A stretch of DNA of 64,000 nucleotides from DASUPK01 sp963804595. GTDB taxonomy: Bacteria; Actinomycetota; Thermoleophilia; Solirubrobacterales; 70-9. The DNA lies in NCBI GenBank assembly GCA_963804595.1, contig CAWDQZ010000008.1, positions 1 through 64,000 on the forward strand, read 5' to 3'. The notes under the pieces are model-generated. The model did no database searches, had not been told where the DNA came from, and was given only the letters and a program-made list of their open reading frames with translations. The position numbers were made by a program, and so were the translations under genes. Shown piece after piece: positions 55,054 to 63,207 of this stretch. The stretch's first letter is position 1, and each line of letters starts with the position of its first letter.

Positions 55054-56364
55054 ATGTCGGCCGAGGGAATGATCAGGGACAGATCCGGGCTGGCACCCGG
55101 CTCGGATTTCGCCGGATTCAGGATCGAGCGCACGCTCGGGCACGGCGGGATGGGCATCGTCTACCTCGCGCGCGAGGTCCGGCTCGACCGCGACGTCGCG
55201 CTCAAGGTGATTCGCACCGAGCTCGCCGCGGACGAGCATTTCCGCACACGCTTCCGGGAGGAGTCGCGAACCGCGGCGTCGATCGAACATCCCAGGGTGG
55301 TGGCGGTATTCGGCGCCGGCGAGCGGGACGGGCTGCTCTACGTGGCGATGCGATACGTGGCGGGGCGCGATCTCGGTCGGTTGATCGCCACCCGAGGCGC
55401 CCTGGCCGCCGAGGATGCGTCCTTTCTGACGGCGCAGGTCGCAGACGGATTGGACGCCGTGCATGCGGCAGGGCTGGTGCACCGCGACGTCAAGCCCGCG
55501 AACGTGCTGGTCGGAGAGCCGGAGACGTTCGGCGACGCGCCGAGGGCTTTTCTGACCGACTTCGGGCTGGCGAAGATCGCAGCATCCACAAGCGGGCTGA
55601 CCGCAACGGGCGAGGTGATCGGCACGATCGACTACATGGCGCCCGAGCAGATCGAGGGGCGCCGGGTGGACGCCCGCACTGACGTCTACGCGCTCGGCTG
55701 CGTCCTCTGCCACGCCGTCACCGGAAAGGTCCCATTTCCCGAAAGGGAGAGCTCCTCGAAGATGTGGGCCCACCTCAACGAGCCGCCGCCGGCCGCCGGG
55801 GGCCCGCTCGACCCCGTCATCCGCAGGGCCATGGCCAAGGACCCGGCCGATCGCTTTCCCTCCGCCGGCGATCTCGGGCGAGCGGCCATGGCCACGACGC
55901 GTGGCGAGGCCATCACCGAGCCCGAGCACGCTGTCGGCACGGGCGAGGCCGCCCTCGCCGAGACAGTGCCGCTGGCGGTCACGGCGCCGACGGCACGCCA
56001 ACCGCGACGCCGCCGCAGGGGACGCCGCAGCCTCTCCCGGTTCCTCATCCCGCTGCTCACGCTGCTGGTCGTCGCCGCTCTCACCTTTACGGCACTGGTC
56101 GTCGTGCCCAAGTTGAACGACTCGAACAGCACCCCGCCGCAGCCGACCGGGATCACGGTCCCGTCCGTCGTCGGCCAGCCCCTGGACGTCGCCGAGCAGC
56201 GGCTCTCCGACGCCGGGTTGCATTCGAGCGAGATCGGGGGCGGGCTGTTCGGGGCGCTCATACCCTCGGATTGGGAGGTCTGCCAGACCACTCCCGCGGC
56301 GGATGCCACCGTTCGCCGCGGCTCCACGGTCCAGCTTTTGATCGACCGGCCTGGGTCCTGCTAG
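55054..56364 (+). CDS. membrane Ser/Thr protein kinase with one PASTA domain
   Basis: A ~436-residue PknB-like kinase. Glycine loop ERTLGHGGMGIVYLAREVRL, VALKV lysine, catalytic loop HRDVKPANVLV, DFGLAKI and GTIDYMAPEQIEG. A basic linker precedes one helix (FLIPLLTLLVVAALTFTALV), then a single extracytoplasmic PASTA domain (ITVPSVVGQPLDVAEQRLSD), which usually senses muropeptides or lipid II. ATGs at 55045, 55054 and 55069 compete; I chose 55054. Confidence 0.92.
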   Translation: MSAEGMIRDRSGLAPGSDFAGFRIERTLGHGGMGIVYLAREVRLDRDVALKVIRTELAADEHFRTRFREESRTAASIEHPRVVAVFGAGERDGLLYVAMRYVAGRDLGRLIATRGALAAEDASFLTAQVADGLDAVHAAGLVHRDVKPANVLVGEPETFGDAPRAFLTDFGLAKIAASTSGLTATGEVIGTIDYMAPEQIEGRRVDARTDVYALGCVLCHAVTGKVPFPERESSSKMWAHLNEPPPAAGGPLDPVIRRAMAKDPADRFPSAGDLGRAAMATTRGEAITEPEHAVGTGEAALAETVPLAVTAPTARQPRRRRRGRRSLSRFLIPLLTLLVVAALTFTALVVVPKLNDSNSTPPQPTGITVPSVVGQPLDVAEQRLSDAGLHSSEIGGGLFGALIPSDWEVCQTTPAADATVRRGSTVQLLIDRPGSC

Positions 56365-56416
56365 TACTGTCGGACCGCAGCTGCTCATCCGGATCCCGCT
56401 GCCGAAAGGAGGCCCC

Positions 56417-56839
56417 ATGGCCACAGCAACGGTCTCGAAGGAGGTTCTCGAGACTCATCCGGCTCCCGCCCAGATCGATCGCGATCTCCTGGCGCGGTGC
56501 ATCGACGACTGCCTCGCGTGTCTGCAGGTCTGCACGGCAGACGCTGATGCGGATCTCGCCGAGCCCGACGTCGCGGAGATGCGCAGGTGCATTCGCCTTT
56601 GTCTCGACTGCGCCGACTCGTGCGACGCGACCCTTCGCCTGCTCAGCCGCCAGACCGACTACGTGGCGGCCACCGCGAGGGCGCAGGTGGCCGCGTGCTG
56701 GGAGCTCTGCGCCATCTGCGCCCGTGAGTGTGAGCGCCACGCGGAGCACCACGAGCATTGCCGGATCTGCGGGGAGGTCTGCCGGCGCTGTGAGCAGTCG
56801 TGTTCGGGGGTGCTGGACGCGATCGGAGAACCGTCGTGA
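56417..56839 (+). CDS. Cys-rich four-helix-bundle copper-binding protein (DUF326/Csp-like)
   Basis: A 140-residue protein with 15 or so cysteines in C-x2-C or C-x3-C spacing on helices: RCIDDCLACLQVCTADADAD, RRCIRLCLDCADSCDATLRL, ACWELCAICARECERHAEHH and CRICGEVCRRCEQSCSG. Matches copper-storage-type four-helix proteins that coat the bundle interior with Cu(I). AAAGGAGG lies six bases before the ATG. It overlaps the nitroreductase start. Confidence 0.88.
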   Translation: MATATVSKEVLETHPAPAQIDRDLLARCIDDCLACLQVCTADADADLAEPDVAEMRRCIRLCLDCADSCDATLRLLSRQTDYVAATARAQVAACWELCAICARECERHAEHHEHCRICGEVCRRCEQSCSGVLDAIGEPS

Positions 56840-57192
56840 CCGCGGGCGAGCTCAGGGACGCGCTCAACGACACGAACGAGGTCGACCTCACCGTCACCGG
56901 ACGCAAGTCCGGTCAGGAGAGCACCCGCCCGATCTGGTTCGTCGAGGAGGGCGATCGATTGCTGCTGCTCCCGGTGACGGGCTCGGACAGCAACTGGTAC
57001 CGGAACCTGGTGAAGACGCCGGAGGTCCGCATGTCCGCCGAGGGAGCCGAGATGACCGGGGCCGCCAAGCCGATCGAGGACGCGCCCGCCGTGGAGGACG
57101 TGGTGGAGAAGTTCCGGACCAAGTACGGGGCCGACCAAATAGCCCAGTACTACCCGAAGCAGAACGCGGCGGTCGAGGTTCCGCTGAGCTAG
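56836..57192 (+). CDS. F420-dependent nitroreductase/quinone reductase family protein (DUF385)
   Basis: A 118-residue split-barrel protein. DLTVTGRKSGQESTRPIWFV is the deazaflavin-nitroreductase G-R-K-S-G motif, and GSDSNWYRNLVKTPEVRMSA the conserved substrate-proximal W-Y-x-N. Start GTG 56836 overlaps the upstream stop (GTGA). Ddn-type enzymes reduce quinones with F420H2. Converges on ftsH. Confidence 0.85.
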   Translation: MTAGELRDALNDTNEVDLTVTGRKSGQESTRPIWFVEEGDRLLLLPVTGSDSNWYRNLVKTPEVRMSAEGAEMTGAAKPIEDAPAVEDVVEKFRTKYGADQIAQYYPKQNAAVEVPLS

Positions 57193-57198
57193 CGGTCC

Positions 57199-59262
57199 TT
57201 ACTCCACCGAGGTAGAGGCCGCCGGCGCCGCTGTCGCGGCCTTTGCCTCCTCGACCGCATCCGTCTCGACGGGCGGAACACCCGCGATCTCATAGGCCTC
57301 CTGCTGGTCGAGCGTCTCGCGCTCCAACAGGGCGTTGGCGAGGGCGTCGAGCTGATCCCGGTGCTCCGTGAGCAGGGCGATCACGTCGCGCTCGGACTCG
57401 TCGACGATCCGCCTGACCTCCTGGTCCACCAGCTCCTGGGTCGGCTCCGAGGCGGGCATGGCACCGGGGAGCAGCGGGCCGTTCTGTCGCCCGTCCGTGA
57501 CGGCAATGGGACCGATCTCGTCGCTCATCCCCCAACGGCCGACCATGCCGCGCGCCACCTGTGTGAGGTTCTGGATGTCCGACTCGGCGCCGGTCGAGAG
57601 ATCGTCGAAGGCGACCTTCTCTGCAGCGCGGCCGCCGAGCGCCACCTTGATCTGGGCGAGGAGCTCCTCGCGGCGGTAGTTGTACCGGTCGCTCTCGGGT
57701 GTCGAGAGGGTCACGCCGAGCGCCTGCCCCCTGGGGATGATCGAGATCTTCCTGACCGGGTCCGCCCCTGGGGTGAGCATGCCGACCAGGGCGTGGCCGG
57801 ACTCGTGGTACGCGGTGCGCCGACGATCGGCGTCGGTCATCACCACCTGCCGCTCGGCACCCAACAGGATCTTCTCGACCGCGTCGGTGAAGTCACGCTG
57901 CTCGACCTTGGTGTGGTTGCGGCGGGCGGCGAACAGAGCCGCCTCGTTGACCAGCAGGGCGATGTCGGCCCCGGTCGAGCCGGGAATCGACGCGGCGATC
58001 CGGTCGAGGTCGACGTCGCCCGCCAGAGTCACGTTCCGGGTGTGAATCTTCAGAATCGCCACGCGACCGGGTCGGTCAGGCGGGTTGACGGCGATCCGCC
58101 GGTCGAAGCGCCCCGGGCGCAGGAGGGCCGGATCGAGGATCTCCGGGCGGTTGGTCGCGCCAAGGACGATCACGTTGGTTCCGGGCTCGAAGCCGTCCAT
58201 CTCGGTGAGGATCTGGTTGAGGGTCTGCTCGCGTTCGTCGTTGCCCCCGGAGAGCCCGCTGATGTTGCCCGAACGCGACCGCCCGATCGCATCCAGCTCG
58301 TCGATGAAGATGATCGCGGGCGCCGCCTCCTTCGCCTGCTTGAAGAGGTCGCGCACGCGCGAGGCCCCGACACCGACGATCGCCTCGACGAACTCCGAGG
58401 CCGAGACGTGGAAGAAGGCGGCGTGCGCCTCGCCGGCCACCGCGCGGGCCAACAGCGTCTTGCCGGTCCCAGGGGGCCCGTAGAGCAACACCCCGTGGGG
58501 GATTCGCGCGCCGAGCTTCGTGTAGCGCTGCGGGTTCCTGAGGAAGTCGACGATCTCCTCCAGCTCGTCCTCGGCCTCGTCGATCCCGGCGACGTCCTTG
58601 AAGGTGACCCGGTTCTGGGCGTCCTCCTGCACCCGCCGCGCGGTCGAACGTCCGAAACCACCGAGGATCCCACCACCGCCGCCGCCCCCACCCATCTGCC
58701 TTCGGATCAGCCAGATGAAGAAGCCGATCAGGAGGATCGTCGGGAGGAAGCCGAGAATGATCGTCCCCAACGTCGAGCGGCCGCTGTCCGGCGCCTCGGC
58801 GTTGATGACGACATTGTTGTCGGTGAGCAGGGCGGTCACCTGGGCCGGGTCGATGAACGACGGGACCTCGGTCTTGAAGTTCTTGTCGACCTTGACCGGA
58901 TCGCCGCCGCCCGGCGGCGTGTAGGTCGCCTGGTTCTTGAGAGTGCCCTCGATCGACTCGCTGGTGGAAGTGATCTCCTCGACGTTCCCCGCCTTCACCT
59001 GGTTGACGAAGAACGGCTGGTAGGGAACCCGTGGGCGCGACGCGGGACCGGCGGTGAGCAGCGAGATCAGGATGTTCACCGCGAGCAGGCCGACAAGGAA
59101 TGCGATGAACGCCCGGCTGCGGGGGACCATCGGGGGCTTCTGCTGGGGTGGCCGCCCCCGGCCATCGGGCGCGGGATCGACCCGGAATCCCGAGGGGTGC
59201 TGCTGGGTGCCGGAGGTGCGTGTACGGGGTGGCGAGGAGCTGTCAGCCGGCGAGTCGGGCAA
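57199..59262 (-). CDS. ftsH: ATP-dependent zinc metalloprotease FtsH
   Basis: A 687-residue membrane AAA+ protease. Two N-terminal helices (AFIAFLVGLLAVNILISLLT; ILGFLPTILLIGFFIWLIRR) flank an extracytoplasmic domain. Walker A LLYGPPGTGKTLLARAVAGE, Walker B AIIFIDELDAIGRSRSG, SRH RPEILDPALLRPGRFDRRIA, zinc motif TAYHESGHALVGMLTPGADP. Start TTG 59262. The N-terminal ~35 residues are Pro/Ser/Arg-rich. The glycine stretch QMGGGGGGGGILGG precedes the ATPase. Confidence 0.96.
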   Translation of the reverse strand: MPDSPADSSSPPRTRTSGTQQHPSGFRVDPAPDGRGRPPQQKPPMVPRSRAFIAFLVGLLAVNILISLLTAGPASRPRVPYQPFFVNQVKAGNVEEITSTSESIEGTLKNQATYTPPGGGDPVKVDKNFKTEVPSFIDPAQVTALLTDNNVVINAEAPDSGRSTLGTIILGFLPTILLIGFFIWLIRRQMGGGGGGGGILGGFGRSTARRVQEDAQNRVTFKDVAGIDEAEDELEEIVDFLRNPQRYTKLGARIPHGVLLYGPPGTGKTLLARAVAGEAHAAFFHVSASEFVEAIVGVGASRVRDLFKQAKEAAPAIIFIDELDAIGRSRSGNISGLSGGNDEREQTLNQILTEMDGFEPGTNVIVLGATNRPEILDPALLRPGRFDRRIAVNPPDRPGRVAILKIHTRNVTLAGDVDLDRIAASIPGSTGADIALLVNEAALFAARRNHTKVEQRDFTDAVEKILLGAERQVVMTDADRRRTAYHESGHALVGMLTPGADPVRKISIIPRGQALGVTLSTPESDRYNYRREELLAQIKVALGGRAAEKVAFDDLSTGAESDIQNLTQVARGMVGRWGMSDEIGPIAVTDGRQNGPLLPGAMPASEPTQELVDQEVRRIVDESERDVIALLTEHRDQLDALANALLERETLDQQEAYEIAGVPPVETDAVEEAKAATAAPAASTSVE

Positions 59263-59319
59263 GGGTCAAATCTACTCCCCGTCGGTCATCGAGACGATTC
59301 ACCGATATGACTTCGCGCC

Positions 59320-60189
59320 ATGAGCAGGCACGGACGCGCACTCGCCCTGGCCGAGGCGCAGGTCGCCGCGGCGCGCGACGACCCGCAGGCACGGCTGGCG
59401 CTGATCGAGCACACATACCACGGTCCGACGGGCCGGGCGCCGCAACACCTGCCGTTCCGCCGGGCAGCGCTTTCGTTCATGCGCTGGCAGGTGGAACGCG
59501 GCCTGCTCAATTCCCTCGAGGTCTCGCCGCCCGGCAGTTACTGGTGGCGGGCCGTGAACGAGCGGCTCCTGCGTGATGGCTGCGAATCGGTCGTCCTCGC
59601 CGGTGCTGAGACCGGTGAGCCCTCGTCCGAGACCGTCCGGCTGTGGATGAGGTTCATCGCCAAGCCGACGGGGCGCAACTGGTACCGCGCCCACAACGCC
59701 AGCATCGTGGGCGGCTACCTGGAGCACAGGCAGCTCGCCGAAGCCGAGAGCGACCCGGAGCGCTTCTTCATCAACGTCGCGCTCGTCCGTGTTCTCTACG
59801 CGCACGCGCTCGTCGGCGCGCCGCGCCTCGCGCTCGGTCGATTCGCCCCGCTCGGCCCCCTGCTCGGCGACCCCCGGTTCGGGATCACGGGCGCCTTTCT
59901 CTCGCTCAGCCGCGTGCTTCCTGACCGCTATCCGCTGGATCAGGACGTCGAGAGCTACCTGGCGGATGAGCAACGTCTCGGCCGGCTGCTCGACTACGCG
60001 GTGATCGAGCCGCGACTGCAGGGCGTCTACGAGTGGTCCGCCGGAACGCTCGGCGAACCGGGCCTGCTCGAGCTGATTCAAGACGGCAACCCGATCTACG
60101 CGTGGCCCTTCGAGAGGCGGCACGTGTGGCGCCTACCGTCGATGCCGCTCTTGGGCCGGATCCTGGAACGCGCGACCAGACCCCGGTGA
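59320..60189 (+). CDS. uncharacterised actinobacterial protein
   Basis: A 289-residue protein with no named domain. RAPQHLPFRRAALSFMRWQV, SYWWRAVNERLLRDGCESV and RLWMRFIAKPTGRNWYRAHN recur in actinobacterial hypothetical proteins. Mostly soluble; a short hydrophobic stretch (FINVALVRVLYAHALVG) is not a clear membrane helix. Divergent from ftsH, 57 bp between starts; the region has TATGACT 8 bp before the ATG. Confidence 0.75.
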   Translation: MSRHGRALALAEAQVAAARDDPQARLALIEHTYHGPTGRAPQHLPFRRAALSFMRWQVERGLLNSLEVSPPGSYWWRAVNERLLRDGCESVVLAGAETGEPSSETVRLWMRFIAKPTGRNWYRAHNASIVGGYLEHRQLAEAESDPERFFINVALVRVLYAHALVGAPRLALGRFAPLGPLLGDPRFGITGAFLSLSRVLPDRYPLDQDVESYLADEQRLGRLLDYAVIEPRLQGVYEWSAGTLGEPGLLELIQDGNPIYAWPFERRHVWRLPSMPLLGRILERATRPR

Positions 60190-60229
60190 GACCGCAACGA
60201 GCTTCCGTTTAATGTGGATCATGGTGTTC

Positions 60230-60487
60230 CCCTTTCAGTTGCGGAGGTTGGGCGGGGCGGAGCCGCGGCTCCGCCCGCACCGCCCTCGCTAGCGGGGGCT
60301 TCGTGACGCTCGCGCACTTGGAGCTTGGAGGCGATCTTCGAGCCGTAGAGCTTCTTCCACGCCTTGTGCGCCTGCTTCGCCACGTCCCGGCGTCACCGAG
60401 CGTTGTCCCGTCGAACGTCCGGCTTCTGTCATTCCGTGCGACCCAGACGTCGAATCCCATATCCCTGCCGAGCTGTAGTAAGCGGTA
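60230..60487 (-). pseudogene. gene fragments, one resembling a DMGFDV-type DNA-associated protein
   Basis: One frame reads YRLLQLGRDMGFDVWVARND then RSRTFDGTTLGD, which matches the N-terminal segment of a nuclease-like family that I know only from memory (K-L-G-x-D-M-G-x-x-V-x-V-A-R-N-D-R). A second frame gives DVAKQAHKAWKKLYGSKIAS then KLQVRERHEAPAS, an unidentified helical piece. No start, no complete domain. Confidence 0.4.
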
Positions 60488-61012
60488 CTGACGGCGCCGC
60501 CAAGCGGGTGGAGGCGGAAGGACCAGGGGGACAATCCGCCGTTCCTTACCAACAACGGGCCCGCCAACGGGCACAATGTCCAGGCCCGTCAGAACGGCCC
60601 CGACAATGGAGCACTGTTCTTCTCGACGACGCTCCTACCGGGAACGCAGGGGCCGGTCCATGGGACCCAGTACCTGAGCGCCGGGAGCGATGAATTTTTC
60701 TGCACGATCCACCCGACCGAGATGCAGGGGACTCTCGTCGTAAACTCGAACGGGACGCCGCAGCCACGGCCGTCAGTGGCGCTCAAGGTGCGTACCAAGA
60801 CGATCTCCAAGGCCCTCAAGAAGGGCATCGTCGTGGCGGTCACTCCGAGCCCGACCCTCGGCATCAGCTTGCTGAGCCTGGTCGCGAAGCTCGGCAGGAC
60901 CACCATCGGCAAGGCCAAGTTCCCAAGCACAAGTCCGCATAGCCCGACCACCGTCATCCAGTTGAGCAAGGCGGGCACCGACCCGCTGGGTCAAAAGACG
61001 GCCGAGGACTAG
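60480..61012 (+). pseudogene. N-terminally truncated cupredoxin-like protein
   Basis: Open from a TAA at 60479 to the stop at 61012. NPPFLTNNGPANGHNVQARQ then GALFFSTTLLPGTQGPVHGT and DEFFCTIHPTEMQGTLVVNS: the C-x2-H-x3-M motif is the type 1 copper site of plastocyanin-like proteins. A Lys-rich C-terminal part (VRTKTISKALKKGIVVAVTP) follows. There is no ATG, signal peptide or first strand at the N-terminus; the DNA there belongs to the fragment on the other strand. Probably a recombination-truncated secreted copper protein. Confidence 0.6.
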
Positions 61013-61136
61013 ACTTGAGGAACCGCCGGCGCGTTTCCCGGCCTCTCACTATGCAACATCCCCCTGGGGGCGCGTCGGCTCTACTTCGGCGGTCTGCTCC
61101 GGATCGTCGCCGCTCGAACGAGAAGGAGAACCCCTA

Positions 61137-61394
61137 ATGCCACAGATCAAGTTCACGTTCACCTTCGAGGAGCCGGATGTAGGTCTGCTCTGGAGAGAGG
61201 AGGATCTGGGTCACCACGCCCAGGCTCTCACGGAGCGGATCGAGCACTCAGCCGTCGCCAAGGTAGTCGGAACTCACATTCGGACTGAGGAGAGCAAGGT
61301 CATTCTCGATGTCGACACCGATGAAAGCGCGGCGTCTTTGGAGCAGGACATCAAGCGCTACGACGGCGCCCCGTTCACCGTGCAGAGCGGATAG
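61137..61394 (+). CDS. uncharacterised small protein
   Basis: An 85-residue protein. ATG 61137 has GAGAAGGAG nine bases upstream, a strong Shine-Dalgarno sequence. MPQIKFTFTFEEPDVGLLWR ... AKVVGTHIRTEESKVILDVD suggests a beta-alpha-beta fold. No family recognised. Confidence 0.65.
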   Translation: MPQIKFTFTFEEPDVGLLWREEDLGHHAQALTERIEHSAVAKVVGTHIRTEESKVILDVDTDESAASLEQDIKRYDGAPFTVQSG

Positions 61395-61676
61395 CGCCAA
61401 CGCCTGAGAGGAAGCCGCGGGTGGCGGTGGCGAAGTCTTGCTTCCCGGACCCGCCAGGACCATCTGCGAGTAAGGACATCTAGTTGTCCCTCGCTGCCTC
61501 GGTAGCCGAAGCCTAATACGAACTCACCTAGCCCCCAGCCCCGTCGAAGGTGGCCGCGCCGGCTGGCCGGAGTACGGAGAGGCCCCCACCGCGGGACTTC
61601 TTCGCGTCTAGGTTCACGACGCGTACTCTGGTGACCTGCAGCCTCCCTCCTGCTTTGCATGGAAAGCGAGACTCTT
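61395..61676. other. intergenic stretch without recognisable content
   Basis: No start-supported reading frame, RNA or repeat seen in these ~280 bases; GC content and codon-like periodicity are lower than in neighbouring genes. Confidence 0.5.
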
Positions 61677-61892
61677 CTAATCGCTCTTGGGGCCGGCCTG
61701 TCGCGAACCCCGAAGACCCCGAAGGAGCAACTGCCCGACCAAAATCCCTACCCAGGTGCCTGTATAGGTCGCTGCGATCAGCACCAGGACCTGAACGCCC
61801 AAGGATGCGCCGAGAGTGCTGGCTAGCCAGAGCCCGATGGCCCCAATAAACAAGCCAACCAGAGCCACTCCTACTCGGAGCCGCACTGTCAC
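61677..61892 (-). CDS. small two-helix membrane protein
   Basis: A 71-residue protein with two hydrophobic segments (VGVALVGLFIGAIGLWLAST; VLVLIAATYTGTWVGILVGQ) and a basic tail (RGLRGSRQAGPKSD). No family recognised. Lone minus-strand gene in the gene-poor right end. Confidence 0.55.
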   Translation of the reverse strand: MTVRLRVGVALVGLFIGAIGLWLASTLGASLGVQVLVLIAATYTGTWVGILVGQLLLRGLRGSRQAGPKSD

Positions 61893-61930
61893 CCTGGTCG
61901 TATCGGCTAGGTGGGATGTCTCCTCCAGTA

Positions 61931-61950
61931 CCGCTTTGGACGAAAAGCGG
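61931..61950. repeat. hairpin repeat unit 1
   Basis: CCGCTTT-GGACGA-AAAGCGG, a perfect 7-bp stem. Near-identical to the unit at 62116-62137; 18 of 21 bases shared over the core. Confidence 0.6.
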
Positions 61951-62115
61951 CGTTCCTTACGAATCGCTTGAGCCGGCGACAGTAGCTTCGCGTCATGCAG
62001 ATCACTCGCGCCTTGTCAGCGCCGTTTCGCGCTGCGGGCAGAATCGTGACCGGGCTTGCCCGGCGTCTGACGAAACGCGGCTAGCTGACTGTTTAGTCAG
62101 GAAATCAGGCTAATC

Positions 62116-62137
62116 GCCGCTTTGGATGGGAAGCGGC
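62116..62137. repeat. hairpin repeat unit 2
   Basis: GCCGCTT-TGGATGGG-AAGCGGC, a perfect 7-bp stem 186 bp from unit 1. The differences from unit 1 fall in and next to the loop, so the stem is preserved. Confidence 0.6.
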
Positions 62138-62284
62138 ACCTCCGCGGGTCGAGGGTGGGATGAGGTGAAGGCCTCCCGGATTCCCCAATCGGGAAATATC
62201 GGTTTTCTTTGCACTGAGGCAATCGGCGGTACTAAGAAAGGCGCAATCGTCATCCGGACCCTCCCTCCCCGCAGCACGTAGCGG

Positions 62285-62290
62285 GATACT
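62285..62290 (+). promoter_or_regulatory. -10-like GATACT before a possible leader ORF
   Basis: GATACT nine bases before an ATG at 62300, exactly the geometry seen at the SnoaL start at 62803; GATACTGCGT is identical at both places. Confidence 0.35.
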
Positions 62291-62299
62291 GCGTAGGCG

Positions 62300-62383
62300 A
62301 TGTCACAGTCGGTCCGCATCGAAACCGGGTCGATGACGAATCCGCCTCGCTGCTGCTTGCGACACCGCGGGGTCTCTAGATAG
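62300..62383 (+). CDS. possible 27-residue leader peptide before the secreted protein
   Basis: MSQSVRIETGSMTNPPRCCL then RHRGVSR, ending with the TAG that forms part of TAGGAGGTAAGC, the ribosome-binding site of the next gene. Overlap of stop and Shine-Dalgarno would allow coupling. Could be chance; no homology. Confidence 0.3.
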   Translation: MSQSVRIETGSMTNPPRCCLRHRGVSR

Positions 62384-62392
62384 GAGGTAAGC

Positions 62393-62719
62393 ATGCGCAA
62401 GAAGCCATTGCTCGCTGTCGCGGTCTGTACGGCCGCCCTCGCGGGTGCAAGTGCAAGTGCCGCTTTCGCTAGTGAAGTAATCGGCCCTCCGGGCAGCCTT
62501 ACGCCGAATGTGGCGGCCACGTCACATGCCAACTCAATCTGCGTCTTCTCTGGGCTGAATGACAACCCCACGTCTACAGATCCGGAGAACCCCGGCGGGA
62601 TCGTGCAGTCGTACGGGTTCAGCGTCGTCAGCAAGGGACTGAAGGCCTTCGCGCCAAGTCCCGGCGAAGCATGTAGGGGCTTCAGCAACCCGGCTCGGGG
62701 GACCCCTCCGTTTAAGTGA
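62393..62719 (+). CDS. small secreted protein with Asn/Pro-rich mature part
   Basis: A 108-residue protein. Signal peptide MRKKPLLAVAVCTAALAGAS with cleavage after a region ASAAFA-S. Mature part HANSICVFSGLNDNPTSTDP, NPGGIVQSYGFSVV and PSPGEACRGFSNPARGTPPF has two cysteines likely disulphide linked. Similar short secreted proteins with SICxFSGLNDxP are known to me only in Thermoleophilia; function unknown. GGAGG lies 5 bases before ATG. Confidence 0.7.
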   Translation: MRKKPLLAVAVCTAALAGASASAAFASEVIGPPGSLTPNVAATSHANSICVFSGLNDNPTSTDPENPGGIVQSYGFSVVSKGLKAFAPSPGEACRGFSNPARGTPPFK

Positions 62720-62787
62720 GATTCATTGGTTGGCCTCGACCCGGTGTCGGGGCCAACCTTCATCCACCTATCCAGACGAGGCGCCGC

Positions 62788-62793
62788 GATACT
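62788..62793 (+). promoter_or_regulatory. -10-like GATACT before the SnoaL gene
   Basis: GATACT nine bases upstream of the ATG at 62803; transcription would begin at or just before the start codon, giving a leaderless mRNA. Confidence 0.35.
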
Positions 62794-62802
62794 GCGTGGG
62801 AG

Positions 62803-63207
62803 ATGTCGGAGGAGAACGTGGAGGTGGTGAGGCAAGGCTTCGAGCTTTGGCGGAATGGCCGGATCGATGAGTGGATCGAGACGCTCCACCCCGACATCGA
62901 ATGGGACGTTTCTGCCCATCCCTTACCCGACTTCCCTGACACCGGCAGCGGCCGTGACGCGCTGGCCGGCCACATGGGGGCTTACCTCAGCGGGTGGAAC
63001 GACTACGAGACCTCGATCAAGGAGCTGATCGATCGGGGAGACGATGTCGTCGCGATCATGCACGAACGGGCCCGCGTGCGAGGGAGCGACATGACCCTCG
63101 ACCGTGATCTGCCGAATGTGTGGACGGTGCGGGATGGCCACGCCGTCCGGTTCCGGGTCTTCAAGACTCGCGACCAGGCCCTCGAAGCCTCCGGCCTGTC
63201 GGAGTAG
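62803..63207 (+). CDS. SnoaL-like / NTF2-fold protein
   Basis: A 134-residue single-domain member: MSEENVEVVRQGFELWRNGR, WIETLHPDIEWDVSAHPLPD, GSGRDALAGHMGAYLSGWND and NVWTVRDGHAVRFRVFKTRD. Same family as the genes at 38359 and 38776. Start ATG 62803; a longer frame upstream has no similarity. Confidence 0.85.
   Translation: MSEENVEVVRQGFELWRNGRIDEWIETLHPDIEWDVSAHPLPDFPDTGSGRDALAGHMGAYLSGWNDYETSIKELIDRGDDVVAIMHERARVRGSDMTLDRDLPNVWTVRDGHAVRFRVFKTRDQALEASGLSE

Larger units (their letters stand above)
61893..62284. other. gene-free stretch with two related hairpins
   Basis: Apart from the two hairpins at 61931-61950 and 62116-62137 nothing is recognised here. A minus-strand frame crossing it (62110-62919) is antisense to two real genes and lacks any domain. 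Confidence 0.5.

Noticed and set aside
62110..62919. 270-codon minus-strand frame
   Set aside because: Antisense to the secreted protein and the SnoaL gene, no start signal, no family resemblance.
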